64,000 bases of DNA, taken from an uncultured Alphaproteobacteria bacterium (lineage in GTDB: Bacteria > Pseudomonadota > Alphaproteobacteria > Micropepsales > Micropepsaceae). This document shows positions 9,043 through 18,617 of the stretch, in pieces. How positions within the stretch are numbered: position 1 is the first letter of the stretch; each line of letters starts with the position of its first letter. The DNA lies in the NCBI GenBank assembly GCA_902826695.1, contig CADEFU010000001.1, positions 62,001 to 126,000 of the forward strand, given 5' to 3'. Under the pieces are notes generated by a model, which worked only from the letters and a program-made list of their open reading frames with translations, did not search any database and was not told the origin of the DNA. The position numbers and the translations under genes are program-made.

Positions 9043-10104
9043 TCACTTCTGCTCTTTCGTTGGTGGCGGCGTGATGCCGCGCGCCTTGTTCACGAAGGCG
9101 AGCGTGTAAGCTTTCTTGTGATCGAGCGTTTCTTCGTAGACCTTGCCTTCCTTCATCACGTCGAAAAACTCTTGCCACCTTTCGCTGGTCATCGCGCCGA
9201 TGCCGAGCGTTGCGGCATCGCCACCCTGTACCAGGCCGCGGTCGCGCATTTGAGCGATCGCGTTTGCAATAATCGCGTCGGTCATCTCAGTGTTTTCTTT
9301 TTTTATCAGCGCGTTCGCCGGCGCTGGGTCGCCGGTCAGGTAGCTCGCCCAGCCGTCGATCGAAGCATCAACGAAGGCTTGTACGATTTGCGGGCGCTCG
9401 CGCACGTCTTTGCCTGCTGCCATGATGAAGTTCGAATAGCTGGGGTAGCCGTGATCGGCGAGCAGGAAGACTTGCGGCTTGATCTTGCCTTCGGTTTCGA
9501 TCGTGAACGGTTCGGAGGTGACGTAGCCTTGTTGGATCGCCTTCGGGTCAGTCAGGAACGGCGCCAGGTTAAACGTGTACTTGCGGATTTGCTTGTCGGA
9601 GAACTGATAGCGGGCTTTCACCCAGATCCACCACGTGGAGACCGTCGCGTCAGCTACCAGGATCGGCTTGCCCTTCATATCGGCGATCGACGCGATGTCT
9701 TTGCGCGGATGGGTGAGGAGGACTTGCGGGTCCTTCTGAAAGATCGCGGCGACGGCCACGGCGTCGCCGCCAGCGGCAACGAGGTTCAATGGCTGGAACG
9801 AATTCGATCCCATCGCGAAATCTACGGCGCCGGCGGCGATCAGTTGCGGCGTGTTCACCGCGGGGCCGCCTTGCTTGATCGTGACATCGAGGCCCGCTTT
9901 CTCGTAGAGGCCGGTCGCGAGCGCTTGATAGAAGCCGCCGTGTTCGGCTTGCGCTTTCCAATCGGTTACGAAGGTGACTTTGGTCAGCGCAGGCTTTGGA
10001 GGTTCTTTGGTTTCTTGCGCCGTTTCCTTCTTCGCGCTGTCGCCGCACGCGGCGATGGCGAAAGCGATTATGGCGAATGCGAGCAGGCGGGTCGCGCGCA
10101 GCAT
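9043..10104 (-). CDS. ABC transporter substrate-binding lipoprotein, NMT1/THI5-like
   Basis: A 353-aa periplasmic binding protein, first gene of the importer operon. The N-terminus is a lipoprotein signal with lipobox IAAC, C19 followed by GDSAKK. The fold is NMT1/THI5-like: the AEHGGFYQALATGLYEKAGL segment closely resembles binding proteins for thiamine-pyrimidine precursors (ThiY) and, more loosely, sulfonate or taurine proteins. The ATPase gene starts directly after its stop. The closeness to sulfite reductase would fit a sulfonate, but the sequence looks more like the pyrimidine type. The ligand is therefore open. Confidence 0.85.
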   Translation of the reverse strand: MLRATRLLAFAIIAFAIAACGDSAKKETAQETKEPPKPALTKVTFVTDWKAQAEHGGFYQALATGLYEKAGLDVTIKQGGPAVNTPQLIAAGAVDFAMGSNSFQPLNLVAAGGDAVAVAAIFQKDPQVLLTHPRKDIASIADMKGKPILVADATVSTWWIWVKARYQFSDKQIRKYTFNLAPFLTDPKAIQQGYVTSEPFTIETEGKIKPQVFLLADHGYPSYSNFIMAAGKDVRERPQIVQAFVDASIDGWASYLTGDPAPANALIKKENTEMTDAIIANAIAQMRDRGLVQGGDAATLGIGAMTSERWQEFFDVMKEGKVYEETLDHKKAYTLAFVNKARGITPPPTKEQK

Positions 10105-10163
10105 GGGGAGCGTCCGAATGGTTCCGATGCAGCTAGCCTAGCTTAATCGCTAGGGGCGGCCAA

Positions 10164-10691
10164 CTACATCGGGTCGCACTTGGCGGCGCGGCGCTGTTGA
10201 TCGAGATCGGCCAGGCGCTCGTCGCCGTTGATAAGCGTACGGAACAGCACGATCCCCTTCGGCGTCGGGGCGCTGACGACGGTGGTACCTTCGGCTTGCG
10301 GCGGCACGGTTTGGCCTTGGCCCACCAGGATGATTGTTGCCGGCTGGCCGCGCGCGGCTGTGTCGTTCAGGACGTAGAAGTTGTCGGTGTTTGCTGCGTA
10401 GAACGCCACCGACCAATAAGTATCGGCGGGGGCAGCGGTTACGATTTTCAGCGGGCGGCGCGATACGTCGTAGGTGCATGTCGAGTAGAGCAGGTCGGGG
10501 CTCGGCAGCACGATCGTGCGCGAGGCGGCGGTTGACCGTTCGCCGTGACCGATCGTGTTGGTGCCTTTGGTATTGGCAGCGATCGTCGACATGGCTCTGC
10601 TCATTATGAGCGTGGGTGTGTAGGCGACAGACACCCAATGCACGATGGCGGCGAGAACAAGCGTGAAGGCGCCCCATTTCAGCCAGATCAT
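10164..10691 (-). CDS. DUF1254-type membrane-anchored protein
   Basis: A 175-aa protein with one N-terminal membrane segment (about residues 5-25) and an exported domain that resembles DUF1254. Its start overlaps the stop of the DUF1214-type gene upstream by 4 bases, so the two are translationally coupled. In many proteins DUF1254 and DUF1214 occur in one chain; here they are two short polypeptides. Function unknown, probably in the periplasm. An unrelated frame at 10150-10677 is a shadow. Confidence 0.75.
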   Translation of the reverse strand: MIWLKWGAFTLVLAAIVHWVSVAYTPTLIMSRAMSTIAANTKGTNTIGHGERSTAASRTIVLPSPDLLYSTCTYDVSRRPLKIVTAAPADTYWSVAFYAANTDNFYVLNDTAARGQPATIILVGQGQTVPPQAEGTTVVSAPTPKGIVLFRTLINGDERLADLDQQRRAAKCDPM

Positions 10692-11263
10692 TGGCAGGCC
10701 TCTTTCACGATCGCGGGCAGTGCGGTGGTGGCTGGGTCGTCGGTGACCTTCGGGCCTGGATTGTAGAGGCGCAGGGCCAGGATGAAGCCGTCAGGTGATG
10801 CGGCGATCCAGTTCTCAACGTGCTGTGCTGTGGACACGCGAATGACGAACGCGCCGTCTGCCGTGCGAACGACGTTCGACTTGCCGACCGAATAGCGCTG
10901 TGACGGCGTGTCGATCAGGAAACGGTCCTTGCCGTAGGCAGTGATGCTCCACCAACGTGCGTCGGGATCCCGGCCTTCAATGCGGTAGGTACAGCGGGCG
11001 TCGAACGCTTCACCTGCGCTGTCGCCGTCGGCAACGAAGTAGATCGTCTCGCTTTTGTTGAGGGCGAGAAGGCCGCCAACCGCAACGGCGGCGCGCGCGT
11101 ACATGTCGGCGGAAGTGCCGCCGGCTGCGAGGTTTCCGCTCCATGGCCCGTTCACGACAGCGGTCTTGCTCAACGTTTGGACGATGACCGCGTAGTAAGC
11201 GCTGCCGAGGCCGAGAGCGAGCGCCAAAGCTAAGGCAGCGAGGAGTTTCAAAACAAAGCGCAC
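10688..11263 (-). CDS. DUF1214-type exported protein
   Basis: A 191-aa protein with a hydrophobic N-terminal signal or anchor (about residues 4-28), then a beta-rich domain of DUF1214 type. The DARWWSITAYGKDRFLIDTP segment and the later NWIAASPDGFILALRLYNP segment are typical of the family. It is the first gene of a two-gene unit with the DUF1254 partner. Function unknown; the pair is common in alphaproteobacteria. Confidence 0.78.
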   Translation of the reverse strand: MRFVLKLLAALALALALGLGSAYYAVIVQTLSKTAVVNGPWSGNLAAGGTSADMYARAAVAVGGLLALNKSETIYFVADGDSAGEAFDARCTYRIEGRDPDARWWSITAYGKDRFLIDTPSQRYSVGKSNVVRTADGAFVIRVSTAQHVENWIAASPDGFILALRLYNPGPKVTDDPATTALPAIVKEACQ

Positions 11264-11336
11264 AACGAATCCCTAGACCAACCTGGCGCGGATCATGGCG
11301 AGCTTTGTATCGCCGTTCCAGGCTGCTTGGGTCGCA

Positions 11337-13565
11337 CTATTGCTGCTGGACTGTTGAGCCTTCCGGGTCTTGCTCAGATTCTTCGTCTACACCGGCTTCG
11401 GGATCGGGTTGCGGCGCGCGGCGTCTTGCAACTGCCGGGGCCGAGTCGGCGATCGCTTCACCGGACTCGTCGAAGTCAGGTCCTTCGTCCCGATTTGACT
11501 GGGGCTCGTAGCGTGGCGGTGGGGGCGGCGGATTGCGCGGGCGCTCTTCGTTGTCGCCGCCGAACAAGCTGTCGAAGAAGTCTTCGATCACACCACGGTC
11601 GCCGTCCGGCGGGCCTCGATCGGAGTATCCGTCGCGATCAACCCACGGATTGTCGGGCACGCTGCCGTCCGGATATGGCTCCTCGGAGGCGCTGCCGTAC
11701 ATGTCTACGCCCGGCAAATTGTGGATTGGCTTGTTCTTATGGGCGGCCAGCATGTAGGCCTTCCAGATCGAAGCGGGCAGGCTGCCGCCAACAACTTTCT
11801 TCATCGATGTGTTGTCGTCGTTACCGACCCAGACACCGGTAATGAAGTCGGCGGTGTAGCCCACGAACCACGCGTCGCGCCACTCTTGGCTCGTGCCGGT
11901 TTTCGCACCGACCGGGCGCGGGTCCAAGTCGGCGCGCTGGCCGGTACCGGTTTGCACGACCTCGAACATCATTTGGTTCATTTCTTCGAGGGAGCGCTGG
12001 TTCATCACAGGGATTGGCGGAGCGGCCCGGTGTTCGTAGAGCACGGTGCCGTCCGCCGTCTTGACGCTGAGGATGACATAAGGATCGACACGATTGCCGG
12101 TGTTCGCGAATGCCGCAAAGGCGCGCGTCATTTCGAAGAGCGTGACTTCCGATGTGCCGAGCGGCAGCGAGCGGTTCGGTTCCAGCGGCGAAGTGATGCC
12201 GAGGCGTTGCGCGACGCCAATGACCTTGCGGCGACCGACTTCGTCGGCGACGCGCACGGCGACCGTATTTACGGACTTAGCCAGGGCTTCGCGCAGAGTG
12301 ATCGGGCCGAGGTAGCTGCCGTCGTAGTTGCCGGGGCTCCAACCGCGGTTCTCGTAAGGCGCGTCGTCGCGAACGTCGTCGGGGGTCAGGCCGTGCTCAA
12401 GCGCCGCCAGAAAGACGAATGGCTTGAACGAGGAGCCGGGTTGGCGGCGCGCTTGGTAGGCGCGATTGAATGTGGACGCCGAGTAGTCGCGGCCACCGAC
12501 GATACTGCGGACGGCGCCGGTTGGTTCCATGGCCACGAGCGCAGCTTGCGACACGCCACGATTCTTGCCGTCGCGGTCGAGGATTTTGGTCAAGTTCTGT
12601 TCCGCCGCAGTCTGCAGCTTGGTGTTGATCGTTGTTTGGACGACCAGGTCCTTGTCTGGGCGGATATCGAGCTTGGTGAGCTGATCCATCACAAAATCGG
12701 CGAAGTAGTTCGCGCTCTCAACGCCTTCTTTCAGAATAGGCGCGGCGGGCTTTGTCTTAGCCTTGCGGGCATCCTCGTCCGATATTTGACCGTCTTGATG
12801 CAGGAGGTCGATGACGAGATTGGCGCGCTGTTGGGCGACTTTCAGGTTGGTGTCGGGCGCGTAGCGCGAGGGCGCACGGGTCAGGGCTGCAAGCATCGCC
12901 GCTTCGGCGAGCGATACTTCGCGCACCGATTTGCCGAAGTACTCGCGCGCGGCAGCGTCCACGCCGTAGGCGCCGGAACCGAGATAAATACGGTTCAGGT
13001 AGAGTGTTAGGATCTCGTCTTTGGTGTAGTGACGCTCAAGCCAGAAAGAGAGGAACAGTTCCTCGAATTTGCGCGACCACGTGCGCTCAGGTTTCAAGAA
13101 CGTGTTCTTCGCGAGTTGCTGGGTAATCGTCGATCCGCCTTGCACGACGGCGCCGGCGCGCCAGTTCGTGAATAGCGCGCGTACTAGGCCGCGCATATCG
13201 ATGCCGGAGTGTGAGTAGAATCGGCGATCTTCGGTCACGATGAATGCCGCCGGTAGATAGGCCGGCATCTCATCGACTTTGACGCGGTAGCCGAAAGCGG
13301 CGCCGCGTGTCGCAAAGATTTTTCCTTCGGCGTCGGTCATTGTGATCGACGGTGTACGGTTCACGTCGCCCAAACGGTCTGCGGTGATCGGCAGGTTTGG
13401 CGCGTAGAGATAGTAGAGCGCGACGAAGCACGCCGAGAAGAACAGCACGACGCCGCCAAATGCGGTCGCGAGCCAAAACCACCATGGCCGGCGTGTGCGC
13501 GCGGCGATGTGTTCCCATGGGTCGCGCTCGGGCGCGATGTTGCCGCTCGGGTCTAAGTCAGACAT
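11337..13565 (-). CDS. Class A penicillin-binding protein (PBP1A/1C-like)
   Basis: A 742-aa bifunctional peptidoglycan synthase. One membrane anchor (about 30-55) precedes the glycosyltransferase 51 domain, with E112 in TEDRRFYSHSG and the GGSTITQQL motif at about 143-151. The transpeptidase domain has the serine motif S378-x-x-K381 (PGSSFKPF), SVN and KTGTSQ. After the catalytic core runs a roughly 110-residue disordered tail rich in D, E, P and R, with a proline run. It polymerises and cross-links murein at the inner membrane. It is a single gene, divergent from the GH42 gene. Confidence 0.92.
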   Translation of the reverse strand: MSDLDPSGNIAPERDPWEHIAARTRRPWWFWLATAFGGVVLFFSACFVALYYLYAPNLPITADRLGDVNRTPSITMTDAEGKIFATRGAAFGYRVKVDEMPAYLPAAFIVTEDRRFYSHSGIDMRGLVRALFTNWRAGAVVQGGSTITQQLAKNTFLKPERTWSRKFEELFLSFWLERHYTKDEILTLYLNRIYLGSGAYGVDAAAREYFGKSVREVSLAEAAMLAALTRAPSRYAPDTNLKVAQQRANLVIDLLHQDGQISDEDARKAKTKPAAPILKEGVESANYFADFVMDQLTKLDIRPDKDLVVQTTINTKLQTAAEQNLTKILDRDGKNRGVSQAALVAMEPTGAVRSIVGGRDYSASTFNRAYQARRQPGSSFKPFVFLAALEHGLTPDDVRDDAPYENRGWSPGNYDGSYLGPITLREALAKSVNTVAVRVADEVGRRKVIGVAQRLGITSPLEPNRSLPLGTSEVTLFEMTRAFAAFANTGNRVDPYVILSVKTADGTVLYEHRAAPPIPVMNQRSLEEMNQMMFEVVQTGTGQRADLDPRPVGAKTGTSQEWRDAWFVGYTADFITGVWVGNDDNTSMKKVVGGSLPASIWKAYMLAAHKNKPIHNLPGVDMYGSASEEPYPDGSVPDNPWVDRDGYSDRGPPDGDRGVIEDFFDSLFGGDNEERPRNPPPPPPRYEPQSNRDEGPDFDESGEAIADSAPAVARRRAPQPDPEAGVDEESEQDPEGSTVQQQ

Positions 13566-13703
13566 TGTTTGTTGCCGGGGGTGAGCCCGCCTCAGTTCGC
13601 ACTGGTTCTATTCTTCCACTGGGTCAAGCGTCCCGCTAGGCGCCATTGTCACTCAGGGTGGTGTTGGGCGAAATTGCGACAAGTTTTCAATTAAGGAACG
13701 TTC

Positions 13704-15659
13704 ATGCTCGGCGTTTGCTACTACCCTGAACAATGGCCGGAGACTCTGTGGGCGAATGACGCCAAGCGTATGGCGGAATTGGGCCTTCGCTATGTCAGGA
13801 TCGGCGAGTTCGCCTGGTCGGCTATCGAGCCCGATCCTGGCCGTTTTGCCTGGGGTTGGCTCGATCGCGCGGTCGAGACGCTGGGCAATGCGGGTCTCAA
13901 AGTCGTGATGGGGACACCGACGGCGACGCCACCGAAGTGGCTTATCGACCGGCATCCCGACGTGCTGCCGGTGGACAGCCAAGGCCAAGTCAGGCGATTC
14001 GGGTCGCGGCGGCACTATTGCTTCTCAAGTGAAACCTACCGGCGGGAGAGCCGTCGTATCACCGAGGCGGTCGCCGAGCGGTACGGCCGGCACAATGCGG
14101 TCGCCGGTTGGCAGACGGACAACGAGTACGGCTGTCACGATACGGTTCGTTCTTACTCGAGGGATGCGATGGTTGCGTTCCGGCGTTGGTTAAGGGAGCG
14201 CTATGGTGATGTCGCGACGCTGAACGCGGCCTGGGGCAATCGATTTTGGAGCATGGAGGTTCGCTCGTTCGACGAGATCGATCTACCAATGGGGGCGGTG
14301 ACCGAACTCAATCCGATCCATCGGTTGGACTTCTTTAGGTTCGCGTCGGATCAGGTGGCAAGTTTTAACGCGGAGCAGGTCGCAATCTTGCGGCGGCTGT
14401 CGCCGGGCCGGTGGGTGACGCACAACTTCATGGGCGCGTTCCTCGACTTCGACCACTTCAAGACGTGCGAGGAGCTGGATCTCGCGAGCTGGGATTCTTA
14501 TCCGCTGGGCTTCACCGACAGTTTGCCGACGACCGGATTCACAGAGGCTGAACGCGTTCGCTACGCGCGCACGGGGCATCCAGATATCTCTGCCTTTCAT
14601 CACGACCTTTACCGCGGCGTTGGGCGCGGGCGGTTCTGGGTGATGGAGCAGCAACCGGGGCCGGTGAACTGGGCGCTTTGGAATCCAGGGCCTGCACCGG
14701 GGATGGTGCGGCTGTGGGCTTGGGAGGCGTTGGCGCATGGGGCAGAGGTGGTCAGCTTCTTCCGCTGGCGTCAGGCGCCATTCGCACAGGAACAGATGCA
14801 TGCTGGGTTGAACCGACCAGACAACGTTCTCGATATCGGTGGCCTTGAAGCTCGTCAGGTCGCTCAGGAGCTCGGTGCCGAGTGGTGGCGTACCGCCGCG
14901 ACGCGGGTGGCGCCGGTTGCGCTGGTGTTCGACTATGAAGCTGCTTGGATGCACCATATCCAACCACAGGGACGCTCGTTCAGCTATTTGGCGCTGGTGT
15001 TCACTTGGTACACGGCGCTTCGGCGGCTTGGGGTTGATGTCGACATCGTGGCGCCGGGAGCCGACCTCACGCCTTACCGCGCAGTGTTCGTGCCGAGCCT
15101 ACCGCATGTGAGCGAGCAGGCGGCGCGGGCGTTTGCAGCGTTCGGCGGGCTGACGGTGTTCGGAATTCGCACCGGCGCGAAGACCGAGAGCTTTCAGATT
15201 CCAGCAAGTCTTCCGCCTGGACCATTGCAGGGGTTGCTGCCGATCAAGGTTTCGCGTGTCGAGAGTCTAAGGCCAGGTGTTACCCGCGACATGACCTGGG
15301 GCAACCGGCGCCACTCTTGCGGAACGTGGGCGGAAGCAATCGAGGGTGGCGATGCGCTTGACGTGATCGCCAGGTTTGATGACGGCGCACCGGCGTTCGT
15401 CCGTAATGGGGGGCGCTTCTATCTGGCCGCTTGGCCGACGCGGGAGCTTACCGCGGACGTTGTGCAGCACGTGCTGGATGAATCAGGCGTTGCAACAATT
15501 TCGCTGCCGGAGGATGTGCGCGTGCGCCGTCGCGGCGATGTCACATTCGCTTTCAATTTTGGAATCGATTCGTTTGCAGCACCTGCGAGTTCGAACGCGA
15601 AGTACGTGCTGGGCGGGCAGTCGATTGGTCCGCACAACTTGTCTGCGTGGGTTTCTTAA
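13704..15659 (+). CDS. Beta-galactosidase, glycoside hydrolase family 42
   Basis: A 651-aa GH42 enzyme that releases terminal beta-galactose. Diagnostic features are YYPEQWPE at the N-terminus, the acid/base E141 in WQTDNEYG and the nucleophile E315 in [11 protein letters not shown]. These are followed by a trimerisation/amidotransferase-like domain at about 390-580 and a short beta domain. It lacks a signal peptide, so it is cytoplasmic. No sugar transporter or regulator is adjacent, which is unusual for a catabolic galactosidase. ATG at 13704 follows aaggaacgttc. Confidence 0.92.
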   Translation: MLGVCYYPEQWPETLWANDAKRMAELGLRYVRIGEFAWSAIEPDPGRFAWGWLDRAVETLGNAGLKVVMGTPTATPPKWLIDRHPDVLPVDSQGQVRRFGSRRHYCFSSETYRRESRRITEAVAERYGRHNAVAGWQTDNEYGCHDTVRSYSRDAMVAFRRWLRERYGDVATLNAAWGNRFWSMEVRSFDEIDLPMGAVTELNPIHRLDFFRFASDQVASFNAEQVAILRRLSPGRWVTHNFMGAFLDFDHFKTCEELDLASWDSYPLGFTDSLPTTGFTEAERVRYARTGHPDISAFHHDLYRGVGRGRFWVMEQQPGPVNWALWNPGPAPGMVRLWAWEALAHGAEVVSFFRWRQAPFAQEQMHAGLNRPDNVLDIGGLEARQVAQELGAEWWRTAATRVAPVALVFDYEAAWMHHIQPQGRSFSYLALVFTWYTALRRLGVDVDIVAPGADLTPYRAVFVPSLPHVSEQAARAFAAFGGLTVFGIRTGAKTESFQIPASLPPGPLQGLLPIKVSRVESLRPGVTRDMTWGNRRHSCGTWAEAIEGGDALDVIARFDDGAPAFVRNGGRFYLAAWPTRELTADVVQHVLDESGVATISLPEDVRVRRRGDVTFAFNFGIDSFAAPASSNAKYVLGGQSIGPHNLSAWVS

Positions 15660-15866
15660 ATCGAGTTGAGCGAACGCGAATAATTTCTCATCGCAACGCC
15701 TCGATCTGTCGATTCAGCTGTTGACCGCAAATCATCGTGCACTCATAAACGATGAAGCAGTGTCAAGTGCGCTGCTGGCGTTTCTAGTCGCACTGATGTT
15801 TGACGGGCACATATCGTCGGGCATCGGTGCCGCCGCAAAAAAAGATCCAGCGTTGGAGTGGTGGAA

Positions 15867-16034
15867 ATGGATTTCGTGATCGCGGTGGGGGTACTGTTTT
15901 TGATCGGTTACGGGGCGGGTTTCAGTGTGAGGGCGCTGTCTGTCTCGAAGCGTTCGTGGCATTCGCGCTATCGGCCGATGTCATCGTTGCGTGGCGATTT
16001 TGACTATCGCGAGGACCCGGTATGGAACCGGTAA
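15867..16034 (+). CDS. Small membrane protein (55 aa), unrecognised
   Basis: A 55-codon ORF starting at ATG 15867 behind a purine-rich site (ggagtggtgga). The product has one clear transmembrane segment (VIAVGVLFLIGYGAGFSV) followed by a basic, then acidic, hydrophilic tail ending DPVWNR. It overlaps the next small membrane ORF by 13 bases in another frame. I know no family. The shared layout of the two ORFs (membrane helix, then an arginine-rich tail) supports real coding, but short length keeps this tentative. The 207 bases before it (15660-15866) hold no other feature I can support. Confidence 0.5.
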   Translation: MDFVIAVGVLFLIGYGAGFSVRALSVSKRSWHSRYRPMSSLRGDFDYREDPVWNR

Positions 16035-16138
16035 TCATCACTTTAGCTATCGTCGGACTCGGGTTTGTGACTGGATATCTCGTTAGGGATCGTTCGGTCC
16101 GGCGGCGCCAGTCCACAAGCCGCAAGCTTGGCCACTGA
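16022..16138 (+). CDS. Very small membrane protein (38 aa), unrecognised
   Basis: A 38-codon ORF whose ATG (16022) lies inside the end of the 55-aa ORF, with a 13-base overlap. The peptide is a single hydrophobic helix (IITLAIVGLGFVTGYLV) followed by a strongly basic tail (RDRSVRRRQ). There is a purine-rich stretch (cgaggacccgg) just before the ATG, which could act as a ribosome site. Function unknown. Confidence 0.42.
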   Translation: MEPVIITLAIVGLGFVTGYLVRDRSVRRRQSTSRKLGH

Positions 16139-16194
16139 GCTTTTTCCAATCCTGGGTTGAGCAGTCGCGTTCTACTGCGCCATAGTGTGCGGCC

Positions 16195-17358
16195 ATGAAC
16201 CTTGCTCAGCCCCTTCCTTTCCGTTTTCAGCTCGCGTCATTGCCGCCCGAGGCCGAAAAGCTTCGCAGCGAAGTGCGTGCTTTTCTCGCCGGGGAAGTTC
16301 AGGCCTTCGCGCCTGAACTGCGGGCGCAGTCATGGAGCGGGTTCAATCCCGAATTCAGCCGCAAGCTCGGTGCGCGCGGGCTAATCGGACTCACCTGGCC
16401 AAAGCAGTATGGCGGCCATGAGCGCACGGCGCTTGAGCGCTTTGTGGTGACGGAAGAGCTGCTCGCTGGCGGAGCGCCGGTGGCGGCACACTGGGTTGCT
16501 GATCGGCAAAGCGGGCCGTTGTTGCTCAAGTTTGGGACCGAGGAGCAGCGGCGACGCGTTTTGCCGGGCATTGCGCGCGGCGAGACTTACTTTGCGATTG
16601 GGATGAGCGAGCCTGACTCGGGTTCCGACTTGGCGAGCGTGCGGACGCGGGCGCGCAAGACGGGTGACGGCTGGCGGGTAAGCGGCACCAAACTCTGGAG
16701 CTCGTGGGCGCACAAAGCGCAATACATGATTGCACTGTTTCGCACCGGTGAGGGTGCCGATCAAAGGCAGCTTGGGTTGACGCAGTTTCTGGTCGACATG
16801 TCGTTGCCGGGGATCAAGGTTCGGCCGATCGCCGACTTGACCGGGCACGCGCACTTTAACGAAGTCATCTTCGATGACGCGCTGTTGCCGCATGATGCGT
16901 TGATCGGTGCAGAGGGGCAGGGGTGGGCCCAGGTGACGGCCGAGCTTGCCTATGAGCGGTCTGGGCCAGAGCGATTCCTGTCGAGCATGATGCTGCTGAA
17001 GCAACTGGTTGCGGCGGCGGGGCCTGATCCGTCGGAACGGGTCGCGATTGCTCTTGGGCGGTTGACAGCGCGGCTGCACGCGCTGCGCAAGCTTTCGTTG
17101 TCGGTAGCAACACAGCTTCAGGCCGGGGCGAACCCAGCACTAGAAGCCGCGCTGGTCAAAGACGTTGGGGCGGTGTTCGAACAGGATATTCCCGATATCG
17201 CGCACGATCTTTTCGGGCAGGAGCCATCAGCCCAGGCCCTGGACGCGGGGCTGCGGGTTCAGGCGCAGCTGACGCAGGTTGCGCCGTCGTTTTCGTTGCG
17301 CGGTGGAACGCGCGAGATTTTGCGTGGGATCATCGCGCGCGGGTTGGGGTTGAGGTGA
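16195..17358 (+). CDS. Acyl-CoA dehydrogenase, FAD-dependent, larger subunit-like
   Basis: A 387-aa acyl-CoA dehydrogenase that introduces an alpha,beta double bond into an acyl-CoA and passes electrons to ETF. The FAD-binding region is seen in FAIGMSEPDSGSDLASVRT (about 137-155) and WSSWAHKAQYMI. The C-terminal helix has SLRGGTREILRG, where family members bind the substrate/FAD. The next gene starts 4 bases after its stop and encodes a second, shorter family member. Such pairs often form heteromeric dehydrogenases for bulky or branched acyl-CoAs, for example steroid side chains. Substrate not determined. Confidence 0.88.
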   Translation: MNLAQPLPFRFQLASLPPEAEKLRSEVRAFLAGEVQAFAPELRAQSWSGFNPEFSRKLGARGLIGLTWPKQYGGHERTALERFVVTEELLAGGAPVAAHWVADRQSGPLLLKFGTEEQRRRVLPGIARGETYFAIGMSEPDSGSDLASVRTRARKTGDGWRVSGTKLWSSWAHKAQYMIALFRTGEGADQRQLGLTQFLVDMSLPGIKVRPIADLTGHAHFNEVIFDDALLPHDALIGAEGQGWAQVTAELAYERSGPERFLSSMMLLKQLVAAAGPDPSERVAIALGRLTARLHALRKLSLSVATQLQAGANPALEAALVKDVGAVFEQDIPDIAHDLFGQEPSAQALDAGLRVQAQLTQVAPSFSLRGGTREILRGIIARGLGLR

Positions 17359-17362
17359 GGCT

Positions 17363-18394
17363 ATGAGCGACACCGCACAACTCATTCATGACGCCGCACA
17401 CCGGCTGTTCGCGCAGCACGTTACCACTGGGCTCTTGCATCAGTGCGAAAGCGGGGTTTGGCCGGAAGATCTTTGGGATGCCGTTGAGGAAGCGGGGTTC
17501 CTGGACACATTGGCCGATCAGGACAGTTTGCCCGCGGAACGCGCAGCCAACACGGCGGTGTTGTTGCGTGTGGCGGCGCGGCACCTAGCGCCCATTCCCC
17601 TTGGAGAAACAATCGTCGCGCGCGCCCTGCTTGTTGCTCGCAAGGTGAAGGTGCCGCGGGGGCCGCTGACGTTTGGCGTGCTTGAGGGGCACACGCATAC
17701 CCACGGCGATCATGCACATCTAGAGGGGCGGGCGCTTCGCGTCCCATTTGCGCGGCATGCAGGGAACGTGGTGCTGAGCGCGCCTTCGAGCGGGGAAGGC
17801 GTCTTGATTGCGGTTCGTCGCGGCAAGCTTTCTGAGGGCGCAAACATTGCGGGCGAACCGCGGGACGATCTGGCATTTGGCGATACGGCCGGGACCACCA
17901 TTGTTGGCGTTTCCGGCGATGACCTGATGGCGATAGGCGCGGCGCTTCGAGCGATGCAGATCGCGGGGGCATTGGAGCGCGTGCTGCTGCAAACGGTTGA
18001 ATACGCAAGGACGCGCGTGCAGTTCGGCAAGGCGCTTGCCGCTTTCCAAGCCATACAACAGCAGTTGGCAGTGCTCGCAGGACATACCGCCGCCGCGGGG
18101 ATCGTGGCGGAGGCGGCAATGGCCGACATTGAAGCGCCGGAGCGGCTCAGCCGGTCGGCGGCGATCGCTAAGGTTCGCGTCGGCGATGCGGCGACGGCCG
18201 CCACCAACATTGCGCATCAGGTGCATGGGGCGATCGGCATCACGAAAGAGCATTCGCTTCACTTTGCGACACGCCGTCTATGGTCATGGCGGGCGGAGTT
18301 TGGCGCGGATGCCTTCTGGGCAGCGCGGTTGGGGCGTGAGTCGGCTCGTGTCGGCAGCGAATCCTATTGGTCGTCGGTTACCCACACCGGCTAG
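17363..18394 (+). CDS. Acyl-CoA dehydrogenase, smaller subunit-like
   Basis: A 343-aa acyl-CoA dehydrogenase family member co-transcribed with the preceding gene (4-base gap). The C-terminal helical domain is well conserved (ARTRVQFGKALAAFQAIQQQ; then HQVHGAIGITKEH). The N-terminal and middle domains are shorter and diverged, and the GGT/EGT C-terminal motif is replaced by an aromatic-rich ending. This is typical of the second partner in heteromeric pairs, which may lack one set of catalytic residues. Likely works as a complex with the 387-aa protein. Confidence 0.85.
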   Translation: MSDTAQLIHDAAHRLFAQHVTTGLLHQCESGVWPEDLWDAVEEAGFLDTLADQDSLPAERAANTAVLLRVAARHLAPIPLGETIVARALLVARKVKVPRGPLTFGVLEGHTHTHGDHAHLEGRALRVPFARHAGNVVLSAPSSGEGVLIAVRRGKLSEGANIAGEPRDDLAFGDTAGTTIVGVSGDDLMAIGAALRAMQIAGALERVLLQTVEYARTRVQFGKALAAFQAIQQQLAVLAGHTAAAGIVAEAAMADIEAPERLSRSAAIAKVRVGDAATAATNIAHQVHGAIGITKEHSLHFATRRLWSWRAEFGADAFWAARLGRESARVGSESYWSSVTHTG

Positions 18395-18617
18395 TGTCGC
18401 TCACGTCAGGGTGTTAACGCCGACCAGGCGTTGAGTAGCGCGCCGCGTGTTGATCATTTGGCGCATACCGCGTGCATCGACCTGCCGTCTCTCAACGCTA
18501 AGTGTTTGATTGAGCGAGAATTACACGTTCCGCTTAGCAGACGTACCCCTGCGTTTCACTTACTGTTCAGCTTCAAGAGTCTGACTGACCAAAAAAATAA
18601 TCACATCGTGGGGTTTC

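Noticed and set aside
8821..10146. 441-codon open frame on the plus strand
   Set aside because: Antisense to the ABC ATPase and binding-protein genes; no recognisable domain.
11721..13010. 429-codon open frame on the plus strand
   Set aside because: Antisense to the penicillin-binding protein gene with all its motifs; composition is typical of a shadow frame.
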